DNA of 64,000 bases from Arthrobacter bambusae (GCF_022606295.1 NZ_JAHHZS010000019.1:34521-98520), one strand, 5' to 3'. Positions 9,424 through 17,637 are shown, counted from the stretch's first letter. Numbers and translations are program-made. The notes: generated by a model not told the origin, from the letters alone.

Positions 9424-10080
9424 TTAAGTCCGGAGCAGGATGTCCCGGGTCACCGCAAGGTGATGGTCAATCGCTTTCTGCGCCTTCGCCGCGTCGCCGG
9501 ACATCAGGGCGTCGAGAATGTCCTGGTGTTCGGCGCACACCTGCTCGCGCCGGCCTCCGGTACGGAACAGCGCGGAGACGCCTACCAGGATCTGCCGGAC
9601 GTGGAGCTTGCTGTACGTCCGGGAGATCAGCTCGTTGCCCGCCGCGTCGATGAGCTGCTGGTGGAACAGCGTGTCCAGGCGGATAAACTCACGGGCCGCT
9701 TCCGGGCTCAGTTCCTCGGGAAGCTTGGCCTGCTGGTCAAGGGTTTCCTGCATCGTCCCGGCGGGGATCCGGCCTTGCTCGATGACCAGCCGGGCAGCGT
9801 GGCTTTCAAGAATCCCGCGCAGTTCCATCAATTCGGACATTTCCCGGCCGGTCACCGGGGGAACGTAAGCCCCGCGCTGGGGAATCAATTCCACCAAGCC
9901 GTCGGAGACGAGCAGCAGGAGCGCCTCACGCACCGGCGTACGCGAGACGCCGATTTCCGCGGCCAGTTCCTGCTCGTTCAGGAACTTCCCCTGGACTTCG
10001 GGGTCGATCAGGATATTTTCACGCAGGTACGCGTACGCCTTCTCGCGGCCGGACGCCGCAGTCCCCGAACTTTTTCGCAT
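9424..10080 (-). CDS. GntR-family transcriptional regulator (FCD subfamily)
   Basis: A 218-aa regulator with an N-terminal winged helix (EQELAAEIGVSRTPVREALLLLVSDGLVELIPQRGAYV, residues about 36-75). The C-terminal all-helical FCD domain carries the metal-ligand pattern (RLDTLFHQQLIDAAGN, then AEHQDILDAL and HHLAVTR). The start codon overlaps a palindrome centred at 10085, which suggests autoregulation. A related GTATAC palindrome lies in the DUF2848/transporter control region, so it likely controls the divergent amidase gene and the transporter/DUF2848 pair. The effector is unknown. Confidence 0.9.
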   Translation of the reverse strand: MRKSSGTAASGREKAYAYLRENILIDPEVQGKFLNEQELAAEIGVSRTPVREALLLLVSDGLVELIPQRGAYVPPVTGREMSELMELRGILESHAARLVIEQGRIPAGTMQETLDQQAKLPEELSPEAAREFIRLDTLFHQQLIDAAGNELISRTYSKLHVRQILVGVSALFRTGGRREQVCAEHQDILDALMSGDAAKAQKAIDHHLAVTRDILLRT

Positions 10081-10095
10081 ACATCATGTATACAA
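10079..10095. promoter_or_regulatory. Candidate GntR operators overlapping the regulator start codon
   Basis: Two overlapping palindromes: ATACAT-C-ATGTAT (10079-10091) and ATGTATACAA (10086-10095). They fill the 32-bp space between the gntR start (10080) and the amidase start (10113). The second shares nine bases with the site at 7915-7923. Confidence 0.55.
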
Positions 10096-10112
10096 CAATT
10101 TGGAGCAAATTC

Positions 10113-10907
10113 ATGCGTTTAGCCGTGGCACAAATCATCACGGGAGCCGATCCGGCTGCCAACCTGGAACTGATCCGAGAATACGCCACCCGCGCCAAAG
10201 CCGCCGGAGCCGAACTCGTGGTCTTCCCCGAAGCAGCGATGCGCGCCTTCGGCAACAGCCTGGCGGACATTGCCGAACCGTTGGACGGACCATGGGCCAC
10301 AGCGGTCCGCGGCCTTGCGCGGGAGCTGGACATCGCCGTCGTGGTAGGAATGTTCACTCCGGGCGAGGGCGGCCGGGTCCGGAACACGCTTTTGGTCACC
10401 GGCCCAGGGGTGGACACGTCCTACGACAAGATCCACCTCTTTGACGCGTTCGGCTTCGCGGAATCGGATTCGGTCGACGCCGGGACGTCGCCCGTAACCT
10501 TCGAACTCAACGGCACAGTGTTCGGCCTTGCCACGTGTTACGACGTTCGATTCCCGGCCCTCTTCACCGCCAACGCCCGGGCAGGAGCGCAGGTCAACAT
10601 CGTCTGCGCCTCGTGGGGCGCCGGCGAGGGCAAGGCCGAGCAGTGGGAGCTGCTGGTGCGGGCCCGCGCAGTGGACAGTACCACCTTCGTGGTGGCTTGC
10701 GGCCAAGGCAATCCCGCCAGTGTCGGCCTGCCTGCCACCGGCACGGCGCCCACCGGCATTGGGCACAGTGCTGTGATCTCGCCGTTGGGTACCGTGATGG
10801 TGGCCCTCGGCGAAATGCCGGAACTCGCCGTCGTCGACATCGATCCGGCTGTTGTGGAGGGAGTCCGGGGCAAGCTTCCGGTCCTGGCGAATGCCCGGGA
10901 ACTTTAG
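10113..10907 (+). CDS. Carbon-nitrogen hydrolase (nitrilase superfamily amidase)
   Basis: A 264-aa cytosolic hydrolase of the nitrilase superfamily. The Glu-Lys-Cys catalytic triad is visible in ELVVFPEAAM (Glu), SYDKIHLFD (Lys) and GLATCYDVRFP (Cys). The length fits the amidase branch that includes omega-amidase and carbamoyl-hydrolase relatives. ATG at 10113 is preferred over ATG at 10086 because it is preceded by TTGGAGC and starts with the family opening MRLAVAQI; the upstream ATG lies inside the putative operator. It is divergent from the GntR regulator. The 3' end overlaps the convergent DUF2087 gene by 4 bp. Confidence 0.92.
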   Translation: MRLAVAQIITGADPAANLELIREYATRAKAAGAELVVFPEAAMRAFGNSLADIAEPLDGPWATAVRGLARELDIAVVVGMFTPGEGGRVRNTLLVTGPGVDTSYDKIHLFDAFGFAESDSVDAGTSPVTFELNGTVFGLATCYDVRFPALFTANARAGAQVNIVCASWGAGEGKAEQWELLVRARAVDSTTFVVACGQGNPASVGLPATGTAPTGIGHSAVISPLGTVMVALGEMPELAVVDIDPAVVEGVRGKLPVLANAREL

Positions 10908-11446
10908 GGGCCGCCGTCGGCGTCTTCTTTGAGTGCCAGCCAGTAGGCCGAGCCGTCGGGCATGCGGCTCACGATGCCGGCGTCCACGAGGTAACGCCGG
11001 AGCATGGGCACGTCTCCAGTGAACCGGGCGAGGCGTTCGTTGAGCTCCCGTTCCGCCATGCGCTCGCCGGTGTCCAGGATGCGCGTCGCTACCCATGCGA
11101 GGAGCCTGAGGCGGTCTGCCTCCCGCGCAGGATAGCGATCGATGCGGCCGTCCGCAGTCAAGAAGCGCTCGACGCCGGACGGGCTGGGTGCAGACGAGAG
11201 GCCCGCCAGCGCGTCCCGGAAGGCGTGCTCGCGGATGCAGTAGCGGGCACCGCCTTCGGTCTCGACCGCCTCGACCAGCCCCGCCTGGTTTAGGAGCGTG
11301 AGCGCCCGTTCGAGTTTTGCCGGCGAGAGCGAGCTGCCCGGGGTTCCGCCGACGCCGATCTCCGCGAAGACTCTCCGGGCTTGGGCGTTTGCCAGCGCCG
11401 CGAGGAGGCGCCGCGCATCCGTCGTCGTCGATGATTCGCTCCCCAT
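10904..11446 (-). CDS. DUF2087 domain protein with N-terminal helix-turn-helix-like region
   Basis: A 180-aa protein. The C-terminal 75 residues match DUF2087 (FLTADGRIDRYPA, then ERELNERLARF, LRRYLVDAGIVSRMPDGSAYW). The N-terminal part (LLAALANAQARRVFAEI, LERALTLLNQAGLVEAV) looks like an ArsR/winged-helix fold, so a DNA-binding role is plausible but unproven. It stands alone, convergent with the amidase. Confidence 0.78.
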   Translation of the reverse strand: MGSESSTTTDARRLLAALANAQARRVFAEIGVGGTPGSSLSPAKLERALTLLNQAGLVEAVETEGGARYCIREHAFRDALAGLSSAPSPSGVERFLTADGRIDRYPAREADRLRLLAWVATRILDTGERMAERELNERLARFTGDVPMLRRYLVDAGIVSRMPDGSAYWLALKEDADGGP

Positions 11447-11562
11447 GGGCCCAGCATAGGCACAAATGGACGCCGGGCGGATGGGGCAGGAGGCTACGCT
11501 GAATAACTGCCAGGGCGATGTCCTGCGGAGGTCTTCCCAGCCGATCTAAGGAGCTCTCTAAC

Positions 11563-11730
11563 GTGGACCTTACTTTAACGCTATTTGTACCGGTGATCTT
11601 TTTGGCAATATTCCTCTATTGCCTATATGGAGTTATTTACCGCGCGGTAAAGAATGCCATCAAAGATGCCTGGCGCGACCGGGACGATGAAGCTGTTTCC
11701 GGACTCGGTTCCAGAGGAAGCGACACATAG
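11563..11730 (+). CDS. Small single-pass membrane protein, function unknown
   Basis: A 55-aa reading frame beginning at GTG 11563 behind AAGGAG with a 9-nt spacer. Residues about 2-25 form one hydrophobic helix (LTLTLFVPVIFLAIFLYCLYG). A basic then acidic cytoplasmic tail follows (VKNAIKDAWRDRDDE). Its first 80 bases are clearly AT-richer than the neighbouring genes and use rare codons such as TTA and ATA, unlike the rest of the window. I do not recognise the family. An upstream ATG at 11518 would add 15 residues without a good ribosome site. Confidence 0.5.
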   Translation: MDLTLTLFVPVIFLAIFLYCLYGVIYRAVKNAIKDAWRDRDDEAVSGLGSRGSDT

Positions 11731-11850
11731 CCTCAGGTCAGGGCGGCGCCGTTCTGACCCTCCTTCGTTCCGGAATGCGCTTACGACGCGGCGAGTCGCG
11801 TCATTTCAGGGCTTTCGAGCGGCAAAAAAGGTCAGGACGGACAGCCACCC

Positions 11851-12408
11851 TCAAGCAGCCCGTCGATAGTGCAAGGCGACCGCGCCGTTGCTGAGCGGCT
11901 CCGCCGAGATCAGCTCGAGGCGTCGGGTGCTAGGCAGTCCGCCCTGGTACAGGGTGGGGCCGTGGCCGGCAATCCTGGGATGGACAAGGAACTTGTACTC
12001 GTCGATCAGATCCAGCTGGTCCAGCGCTGTCGCAAGTTCGCCGCTGCCGACGAGCACCCCGCCGGGAGTCGCATCCTTGAGATCCTGCACCGCCGTGCGC
12101 AGCTCGCCGACCACGTGGTGGCTGTTGGTCCACGGGAAGTCGCTTCGCGTCGACGACACAACGTACTTCGGCTTGGCCTCCAGTTTGAGCGCCCACTCGC
12201 GCATCGCAGGCGGCGCGTCCTCGTCGCCGCGGGCGACCGCCGGCCAGTAGCTCTCCATCATCTCGTAGGTGGTGCGGCCCCAGAGCATTGCACCCCCCTC
12301 GTCCATGAGGCGGGTGAAGTAGGCGTGCGTCTCGTCGTCGGCGATGCCTTCCTGGTGGTCGACGCAACCATCCAGGGTGACGTTGAGGCTGAAGGTTAGG
12401 AGACCCAT
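11851..12408 (-). CDS. Dihydrofolate reductase-like (RibD C-terminal domain) protein
   Basis: A 185-aa protein of the RibD_C/DHFR-like family, generally NADPH-dependent reductases of unknown substrate. Family features are the opening LLTFSLNVTLDGCVDH, GRTTYEMM near residue 45, a KYVVSST segment, GGVLVGSGELATAL (nucleotide-binding loop), and EYKFLVHPRIAGHGPTLY near the C-terminus. It is not the folA housekeeping DHFR. Its neighbour on the other strand is a dehydrogenase and pterin-synthase-like pair, but the tRNA-Ser gene separates them and no operon is indicated. Confidence 0.85.
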   Translation of the reverse strand: MGLLTFSLNVTLDGCVDHQEGIADDETHAYFTRLMDEGGAMLWGRTTYEMMESYWPAVARGDEDAPPAMREWALKLEAKPKYVVSSTRSDFPWTNSHHVVGELRTAVQDLKDATPGGVLVGSGELATALDQLDLIDEYKFLVHPRIAGHGPTLYQGGLPSTRRLELISAEPLSNGAVALHYRRAA

Positions 12409-12566
12409 ACGACGATTCTAGGCCGCCCACTTACGGATGCCTCAACAATCACTGCCTCGCCACGGAGGCTGCGTTCGTCGGATGCACGAAAGCGATCAGC
12501 TCCCTGCTCGGCGAGCGGGGGTAGCTTACTCGGCGGAATCTGCACCACCACGCCCCAAGAATGCAG

Positions 12567-12592
12567 AAAACCCCCGGAATTCCGGGGGTTTT
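12567..12592 (-). terminator. Rho-independent terminator of tRNA-Ser
   Basis: A perfect 26-bp palindrome with outer AAAA/TTTT and a C5GG/CCG5 stem. It lies just downstream of the tRNA-Ser 3' end on the minus strand. Being symmetric, it could act in both directions. Confidence 0.85.
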
Positions 12593-12595
12593 CAT

Positions 12596-12685
12596 TGGCG
12601 GTGACGGTGGGATTTGAACCCACGTTGGCTTTTACACCAAACAACATTTCGAGTGTTGCACCTTCGGCCGCTCGGACACGTCACC
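12596..12685 (-). tRNA. tRNA-Ser (anticodon CGA)
   Basis: A class II tRNA on the minus strand. The acceptor stem is GGTGACG/CGTCACC, the discriminator is G and CCA is encoded (12596-12598). The anticodon arm is CAACA-CTCGAAA-TGTTG, giving anticodon CGA (reads UCG). A long variable arm and the T loop GGTTCAAATCC are present. The terminator palindrome follows immediately. Confidence 0.95.
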
Positions 12686-12801
12686 AACTGAAATAGGGTA
12701 CCGGAGTGGAGGCCTGTTCCCCAAAACGGCCGGGCTGCACCCACTTAGTAAGTAGCCTTCCCTTTCGTAATCGCAGCCGCAGGACTAGATTCGCAAGCAC
12801 G

Positions 12802-13836
12802 ATGACTCTTCCACGAAACGCGCCGCAGAACCCGGCACAGAACACCCACCCCCAATCCGCCCTGGCCTACTGGACCGTCGGCCCCTGCCAGGGTGAACTC
12901 CGGAGCGAGGACCTTCGGGCACCGGCGCAGGGTGAGGCCCTGGTTCGGACCCTGTACTCGGGAATCAGCCGGGGAACCGAACTCGTGGTCCACGAGTTCA
13001 ACGTCCCCCCACGAATCGCGAAAGCGATGCGGGCGCCCCACCAAACCGGGGATTTTCCTGCGCCGGTCAAGTTCGGCTATCTATCGGTCGGCGTCGTTGA
13101 AGAAGGTCCCGAAGATTGGATCGGCCGGAACGTCTTCTGCCTGCATCCGCACCAAGACCGCTACGTCGTGCCCCTCAGCTCTCTCACCCGAATTCCCGAC
13201 GGCGTGCCGCCACGGCGCGCTGTCCTCACCGGCATCGCCGAGATCGCCCTCAACGCCCTCTGGGAGGCCGGACCCCGCCTTGGTGACAGGATCGCCGTCG
13301 TCGGGGCCGGACTCGTGGGCGGCATGACCGCAGCACTGCTGCGCAGTTTCCCGCTGGAACGCCTGCAACTCGTGGAGACGGACCCGGGGAAGCGCGGGTT
13401 CGTCGAATCCCTGGGCGTGGAGTTCGTGCTTCCGGAGGATGCAAAGCAGGACTGCGACATCGTGTTCCATTGCTCTGCCACGGACGAAGGGCTGGCCCGT
13501 AGCCTGCAGATCGCGGGGGACGAAGGCGAGATCATTGAGATGTCCTGGTACGGGGACCGGAAAGTCTCCCTCCCACTGGGGGAGGACTTCCATGCCAGGC
13601 GCCTCTCGATCCGGGCCAGCCAGGTGGGAGTGGTGGCACGTTCGCGCCGGCACCGCCGCACCTCGAGCGAGCGGCTGGACCTGGCCGTGTCACTGCTGCG
13701 GGACCCGGTTTTCGACGCCTTCCTCACGGGAGAGTCGCAATTCGAGGAGCTACCGGAGGTCTTCAATGGCTTGCAAAGCGGCGAACTGGACGATCTTTGC
13801 CGGGTCATCAATTACCCCAAAACCAAGAAAGGCTAA
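12802..13836 (+). CDS. MDR-superfamily zinc-binding-type dehydrogenase
   Basis: A 344-aa medium-chain dehydrogenase/reductase. The N-terminal GroES-like region holds SGISRGTELVVHEF, a motif shared with BchC-like and pterin-cluster dehydrogenases in place of the classical GHE zinc site. The Rossmann domain begins at IAVVGAGLVGG (residues about 166-176). The classical four-cysteine structural-zinc loop is not visible. ATG at 12802 is used; a longer version would run into the tRNA promoter region. It is followed after 2 nt by the PTPS-like gene, so the two are almost certainly co-transcribed. Substrate unknown. Confidence 0.8.
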   Translation: MTLPRNAPQNPAQNTHPQSALAYWTVGPCQGELRSEDLRAPAQGEALVRTLYSGISRGTELVVHEFNVPPRIAKAMRAPHQTGDFPAPVKFGYLSVGVVEEGPEDWIGRNVFCLHPHQDRYVVPLSSLTRIPDGVPPRRAVLTGIAEIALNALWEAGPRLGDRIAVVGAGLVGGMTAALLRSFPLERLQLVETDPGKRGFVESLGVEFVLPEDAKQDCDIVFHCSATDEGLARSLQIAGDEGEIIEMSWYGDRKVSLPLGEDFHARRLSIRASQVGVVARSRRHRRTSSERLDLAVSLLRDPVFDAFLTGESQFEELPEVFNGLQSGELDDLCRVINYPKTKKG

Positions 13837-13838
13837 CC

Positions 13839-14234
13839 ATGTTCAGCCTCACCGTCCGCCGGCACTTCATGATCGCCCACAGCCTGCCGCGGGAGTCGTT
13901 CGGCCCGGCGCAGGGACTCCACGGAGCCACTTTCGTGGCCGAGGTGACGTTCCGCCGGGCAGCACTGAACGACGACGCGATCGTCCTGGACATCGGCGCG
14001 GCCGGAACCATCCTGGACGAGGTGCTGGCCGGCCTCAACTACAAGAACCTCGACGAGCACCCCGACTTCGCCGGACAGCTCACGACGACGGAGGTCCTGG
14101 CCCGCTTCATCGCTGAGGCGGTTGCCGCGAAAGTCCGCGAGAGCGACGACGGCGGTGCGCTCGCCGGCGTCGACGTCGTCCTCCGGGAACATCCCGACGC
14201 CTGGGCTGGCTTCTCGCTGGACTTCGAGCGATAG
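13839..14234 (+). CDS. 6-pyruvoyl-tetrahydropterin synthase / QueD family protein, active site degenerate
   Basis: A 131-aa member of the PTPS/QueD T-fold family. Recognisable parts are RHFMIAHSL (His14 as first zinc ligand), LHGATFVAEVTF (His28), LDIGAAGTILDEVLAGLNYKNLDEHPDF, and a C-terminal VVLREHPDAWAGF strand. The canonical C-x3-HGH motif reads A-x3-HGA here. Both the catalytic Cys and the third zinc His therefore appear replaced (Ala24, Ala30). It follows the dehydrogenase by 2 nt. Either it uses different chemistry or it is a non-catalytic pterin-binding relative; it should not be named QueD. Confidence 0.85.
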   Translation: MFSLTVRRHFMIAHSLPRESFGPAQGLHGATFVAEVTFRRAALNDDAIVLDIGAAGTILDEVLAGLNYKNLDEHPDFAGQLTTTEVLARFIAEAVAAKVRESDDGGALAGVDVVLREHPDAWAGFSLDFER

Positions 14235-14283
14235 CTAGCGCGGGACCGCCCCGGATGCCGGGCAAACGGTGCAGAATGGGGCC

Positions 14284-15531
14284 ATGACGTCCGCCGTGCT
14301 TTCCACCCGAACACTCACCCCTGAACTGCTGCGCGCCTGGGCGTGGCATCGGCAGGGCCTGGACGGCTCCCTCTCCGGGAAGACCTCCGAGGAAGTCCTG
14401 GACCGCGCCGGTTGGGCCCGTTCCGTGGGCGGCGCCAACCCCTACCTGACGCTTTTCGCCCGGGCAGGGATCCGCCGCGAACAGGTCGATCGGGACGTGG
14501 CCGAGCTGAGAATACACGAGCTTCCCACAGCCCGCGGATGTACCTACGTCCTCGGCCGGAACGACTTCGCGTGGGGCCTCCAAGTGGGTCGGGACGCCGC
14601 AGTGGCGCCGTTCAAGGTCCTGGCCCGGCTCGGCGTCGAACGCGGAGAGATCACCCTGCTCGAAGAGCAAGTGCTGCACACCCTCATGGAATCCAGCGAC
14701 CCCATGGATCCCAAACAGCTCAAGGACGAGCTCGGCGAATCCGTCCGAAGCCTCGGCGAAGAAGGCAAGAAGAAGGGCGCGTCCACCACCCTTCCCACAG
14801 CGTTGGGCCTCCTGCAAGCCGACGGCCGTATCCGCCGCGTGCCGGTCAACGGCCGCCTCGACCAACAGCGCTACGCCTACACGTCATGGGCGCTGCCGCC
14901 CAGTACCCTCGACGACGACGCCGCCCGCGCGCGCCTGATCGAACGGTACCTGCGTTGGACCGGCGGCGCGACGTTAAAGCAGAGCCAATGGCTTACCGGC
15001 TTCACTGTCGCGCAGAGCAAGGCGGCGCTGGCCGCCGTCGGCGCCGTCGAAGTGACGACGGCGGTAGGCGAGCCTCTCTGGATGCTGCCCGACGACGTCG
15101 AGCACCTTTCCGCGTTCAAGGCGCCGCAGGAGGAACAGATCCAGCTTCTGGCCGGGACAGACTCTTTGGTGCTGTTGCGCAGGAACTCGGCGGACATGCT
15201 GGCTGAAGGCGATAGGGGCCGGAAGGTCCTGGACGGCACCCTGGGTCTGCAGGCGGATCTGTCAGACCACCCGATCCTGGACCGGGGACGCATCATCGGG
15301 CTGTGGCAATACGATCCGGGCAAGGAACGGATCGCGGCCTGGACATTCGACAAGCCCACCGCGGCCGTCACCCAGCGGATCACTGAGGTGGAGAGCTGGA
15401 TCCGCGAAGACCTCGGGGATTTTCGCTCGTTCAGCCTGGACTCGCCGGCATCACGCCAGAAACGCATCGACGCCCTGGACAGCGCCAATTCAACAGTGCC
15501 AATTCATAAGGCGAACGCCGCCACCACCTGA
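14284..15531 (+). CDS. Winged-helix DNA-binding domain protein (HTH_42/YcaQ-like)
   Basis: A 415-aa protein of the winged-helix family that includes the AlkX/YcaQ-type interstrand-crosslink repair proteins. Visible features are a repeated winged-helix layout, an arginine/basic central region, YAYTSWALPP and a C-terminal DHPILDRGRIIGLWQYDPGKERIAAWTF block. Many members occur in actinobacteria without assigned function, so a DNA-repair role is plausible rather than shown. ATG at 14284 is chosen; a GTG at 14269 would add five residues. It stands 49 bp behind the PTPS-like gene. Confidence 0.75.
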   Translation: MTSAVLSTRTLTPELLRAWAWHRQGLDGSLSGKTSEEVLDRAGWARSVGGANPYLTLFARAGIRREQVDRDVAELRIHELPTARGCTYVLGRNDFAWGLQVGRDAAVAPFKVLARLGVERGEITLLEEQVLHTLMESSDPMDPKQLKDELGESVRSLGEEGKKKGASTTLPTALGLLQADGRIRRVPVNGRLDQQRYAYTSWALPPSTLDDDAARARLIERYLRWTGGATLKQSQWLTGFTVAQSKAALAAVGAVEVTTAVGEPLWMLPDDVEHLSAFKAPQEEQIQLLAGTDSLVLLRRNSADMLAEGDRGRKVLDGTLGLQADLSDHPILDRGRIIGLWQYDPGKERIAAWTFDKPTAAVTQRITEVESWIREDLGDFRSFSLDSPASRQKRIDALDSANSTVPIHKANAATT

Positions 15532-15554
15532 GGCTGGTCTCGCTTTGGGTTGCG

Positions 15555-15830
15555 TCAGTCCACCCAGAATCCGGAGAACTCGCCGGTGGCTTGTGTGAAC
15601 GCGGCATCCACGTGTTTCACGCGGCCGGGGGCTTCCCGGGACTGCAGCCATTCGAGCAGGGAATCGACTGCTTCGCGATCACCCTCAGCGATGACCTGCA
15701 CCGAGCCGTCCAATTGGTTGGCCGCCTCTCCGGTCAGTCCGAGCGATCGGGCTTGGTGCATTGTTGAATAGCGGAAACCGACTCCCTGGACGCGGCCGGT
15801 CACCATCGCCGTGACGCGTACGTGGCTCAT
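15555..15830 (-). CDS. acyP: Acylphosphatase
   Basis: A 91-aa acylphosphatase, which hydrolyses carboxyl-phosphate bonds such as acetyl phosphate. The catalytic arginine loop is GRVQGVGFRYST (residues about 13-24) and the catalytic asparagine lies in AANQLDGSVQV. ATG at 15830 overlaps the stop of the upstream VOC gene by 4 bp, so the two are translationally coupled. Confidence 0.93.
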   Translation of the reverse strand: MSHVRVTAMVTGRVQGVGFRYSTMHQARSLGLTGEAANQLDGSVQVIAEGDREAVDSLLEWLQSREAPGRVKHVDAAFTQATGEFSGFWVD

Positions 15831-16213
15831 GCGGCACCCGATCCATACGGCCGCGTGATCGCCTCCAGGAAATGCCCGTCCGGATCGGCGAAGTAGACGC
15901 CGCGTCCGCCGTCGTTGTGGTTGATCTGTTGGGGGCGGGACCGTGCCGGGTCCGCCCAATAGGCGATTTCCTCAGCCTGGATCCGGGCGAAAATCCCGTC
16001 GAAGTCCTCCTCGCTGACCAGGAAGGCATAGTGCTGGGGCGAGATGGGCCGGCTGGCCGTGGCGAAATCGAGGGCGACCCCATGGTCAAAAGGCACGGTC
16101 ACGAAGGACCACACGGCTTGCGGCTTCGGGAGTCCAAACACCTTGGCCAGGAACTCCGCCGAACGGCGTTTGTCCGTTGCGTAGACGATGGTGTGGTTGA
16201 AAGAGACGGTCAT
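15827..16213 (-). CDS. VOC/glyoxalase-like domain protein
   Basis: A 128-aa vicinal-oxygen-chelate protein with a FNHTIVYATDKRRSAEFLAKVFGL opening and a C-terminal GGRGVYFADPDGHFLEAITRPYG block carrying the conserved metal-ligand Glu. ATG at 16213 has a GAGGAGG ribosome site and begins at the first beta strand. It is coupled to acylphosphatase by an ATGA overlap. Substrate unknown; members range from glyoxalases to antibiotic-binding proteins. Confidence 0.88.
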   Translation of the reverse strand: MTVSFNHTIVYATDKRRSAEFLAKVFGLPKPQAVWSFVTVPFDHGVALDFATASRPISPQHYAFLVSEEDFDGIFARIQAEEIAYWADPARSRPQQINHNDGGRGVYFADPDGHFLEAITRPYGSGAA

Positions 16214-16295
16214 GAGGTCCTCCTCAGCTGTGCTTCCTGAGACCATCTGACGTCCAACACGCTATTGATTTCAAGAGCGATCCGGAGGGCAGCCG

Positions 16296-16805
16296 CTATT
16301 TCCGGTGGGTTGCGAAGAAATCGCGCAACAGGGCCGAGCATTCCTCTTCGCGCACGCCGGCGTATACCTCCACCCAATGGTTGAGGCGGCGTTCCCGCAA
16401 GATGTCGAACACGGATCCGGCGGCACCGGCCTTCTCATCCCAGGCACCGAAGACCACCCGCGGAATCCGGGCCAGCACAATGGCTCCGGCACACATGGCG
16501 CACGGCTCCAGCGTCACCACGAGGGTGCAGTCCTCGAGCCTCCAGCCGTCTCCGCCTTCGCCGAGCTCAAGTGCGTGGCGCTGCAGGGCGGCTGCCGCTT
16601 CGCGGATCGCGACGATCTCGGCGTGGGCCGTTGGGTCGCCGTGCGCTTCCCGTTCGTTCCGCCCGGCACCCAGTACGCCGCCGTCGGGCCCCAGGACGAC
16701 GGCGCCGATCGGCACATCCTCGGTATCCAGCGCCCGCCGGGCTTCGTCAAGGGCCAGACCCATCCAGGCCGCGTGCTCCGCGTGATAAGGCTCGTTGGTG
16801 CTCAT
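16296..16805 (-). CDS. tadA: tRNA adenosine(34) deaminase TadA
   Basis: A 169-aa zinc deaminase that converts A34 to inosine in tRNA-Arg(ACG), a tRNA that is itself encoded at 58412-58485. The zinc and catalytic residues are in [13 protein letters not shown] (HAE) and [16 protein letters not shown] (PCAMC). The C-terminal [19 protein letters not shown] is typical of TadA. The start is only 23 bp from the divergent upp start. Confidence 0.95.
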   Translation of the reverse strand: MSTNEPYHAEHAAWMGLALDEARRALDTEDVPIGAVVLGPDGGVLGAGRNEREAHGDPTAHAEIVAIREAAAALQRHALELGEGGDGWRLEDCTLVVTLEPCAMCAGAIVLARIPRVVFGAWDEKAGAAGSVFDILRERRLNHWVEVYAGVREEECSALLRDFFATHRK

Positions 16806-16828
16806 GCCTCAATGATAGTTTTGGAGTC

Positions 16829-17464
16829 ATGCGCACACTCGTCGTGGACCACCCGCTGGTCGCTCACAAGCTCACCGTTCTGCGGGATAAGAACACTCCT
16901 TCCCCGGTCTTCCGGCAACTCACCGAAGAACTCGTCACTTTGCTGGCCTACGAGGCCACCCGCGAGGTCAGGACCGAAGCGGTAGAGATCGAAACCCCCG
17001 TCACCAAAGCGATCGGTACCGCCTTCACGAAGCCGACGCCGCTGGTGGTCCCCATCCTGCGCGCAGGCCTCGGCATGCTCGAGGGCATGACCAAGCTGGT
17101 CCCCACCGCTGAAGTCGGCTTCCTGGGCATGGCCCGCGACGAAGAGACCCTCGACATCATCACCTACGCCGAGCGACTCCCCGAAGACCTCACCGGCCGC
17201 CAGATCTTCGTCCTTGACCCGATGCTCGCCACCGGCGGCACACTGCGCGAAGCCATCAAGTTCCTCTTCAAGCGCGGCGCTTCGGACGTCACGTGCATCT
17301 GCCTGCTGGCCGCGCCGGAAGGCCTGGCCAAGCTCGAAGAAGAGCTTTCAGGGGCCAACGTCAAGATCGTCCTCGCCTCGATTGACGAGAGGCTCAACGA
17401 TAAGGCCTACATCGTTCCAGGCCTGGGCGACGCAGGAGACCGACTGTACGGCGTTGCCGGCTAG
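16829..17464 (+). CDS. upp: Uracil phosphoribosyltransferase
   Basis: A 211-aa pyrimidine salvage enzyme that makes UMP from uracil and PRPP. The sequence shows [16 protein letters not shown], the [14 protein letters not shown] loop, the PRPP-binding [17 protein letters not shown] (residues about 128-144) and a C-terminal uracil-binding [18 protein letters not shown] at 16829 follows TTGGAGTC. It is divergent from tadA with 23 bp between starts, so promoters must overlap the opposing coding regions. Confidence 0.97.
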   Translation: MRTLVVDHPLVAHKLTVLRDKNTPSPVFRQLTEELVTLLAYEATREVRTEAVEIETPVTKAIGTAFTKPTPLVVPILRAGLGMLEGMTKLVPTAEVGFLGMARDEETLDIITYAERLPEDLTGRQIFVLDPMLATGGTLREAIKFLFKRGASDVTCICLLAAPEGLAKLEEELSGANVKIVLASIDERLNDKAYIVPGLGDAGDRLYGVAG

Positions 17465-17527
17465 CCCTAGGTCCGCGAATTCGTGGGTTTCGGCCGCTAG
17501 CAGCTAACCCGCCCGGCGTAGCCTCAT

Positions 17528-17590
17528 CAACGCGGGGTCACTTACGGCCCAATTCGAGCAGCAACATGGGCCGTAAGTGACCCCGCGTTG
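17528..17590. repeat. Long intergenic inverted repeat (24-bp arms)
   Basis: Perfect 24-bp arms (17528-17551 and 17567-17590) around a 15-nt loop. The arms contain GGGGTCACTTACGGCCC. It starts 63 bp after upp stop and lies upstream of the VOC gene, both on the plus strand. Its sequence differs from the CCCAACTGACTCGCA family elsewhere in the window. It could act as a transcript terminator or mRNA-stabilising hairpin. Confidence 0.75.
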
Positions 17591-17637
17591 TGCTCCGCCC
17601 CTACCGGTTTTCGGGCTCCGCCGATAGCCTTTGGCGC

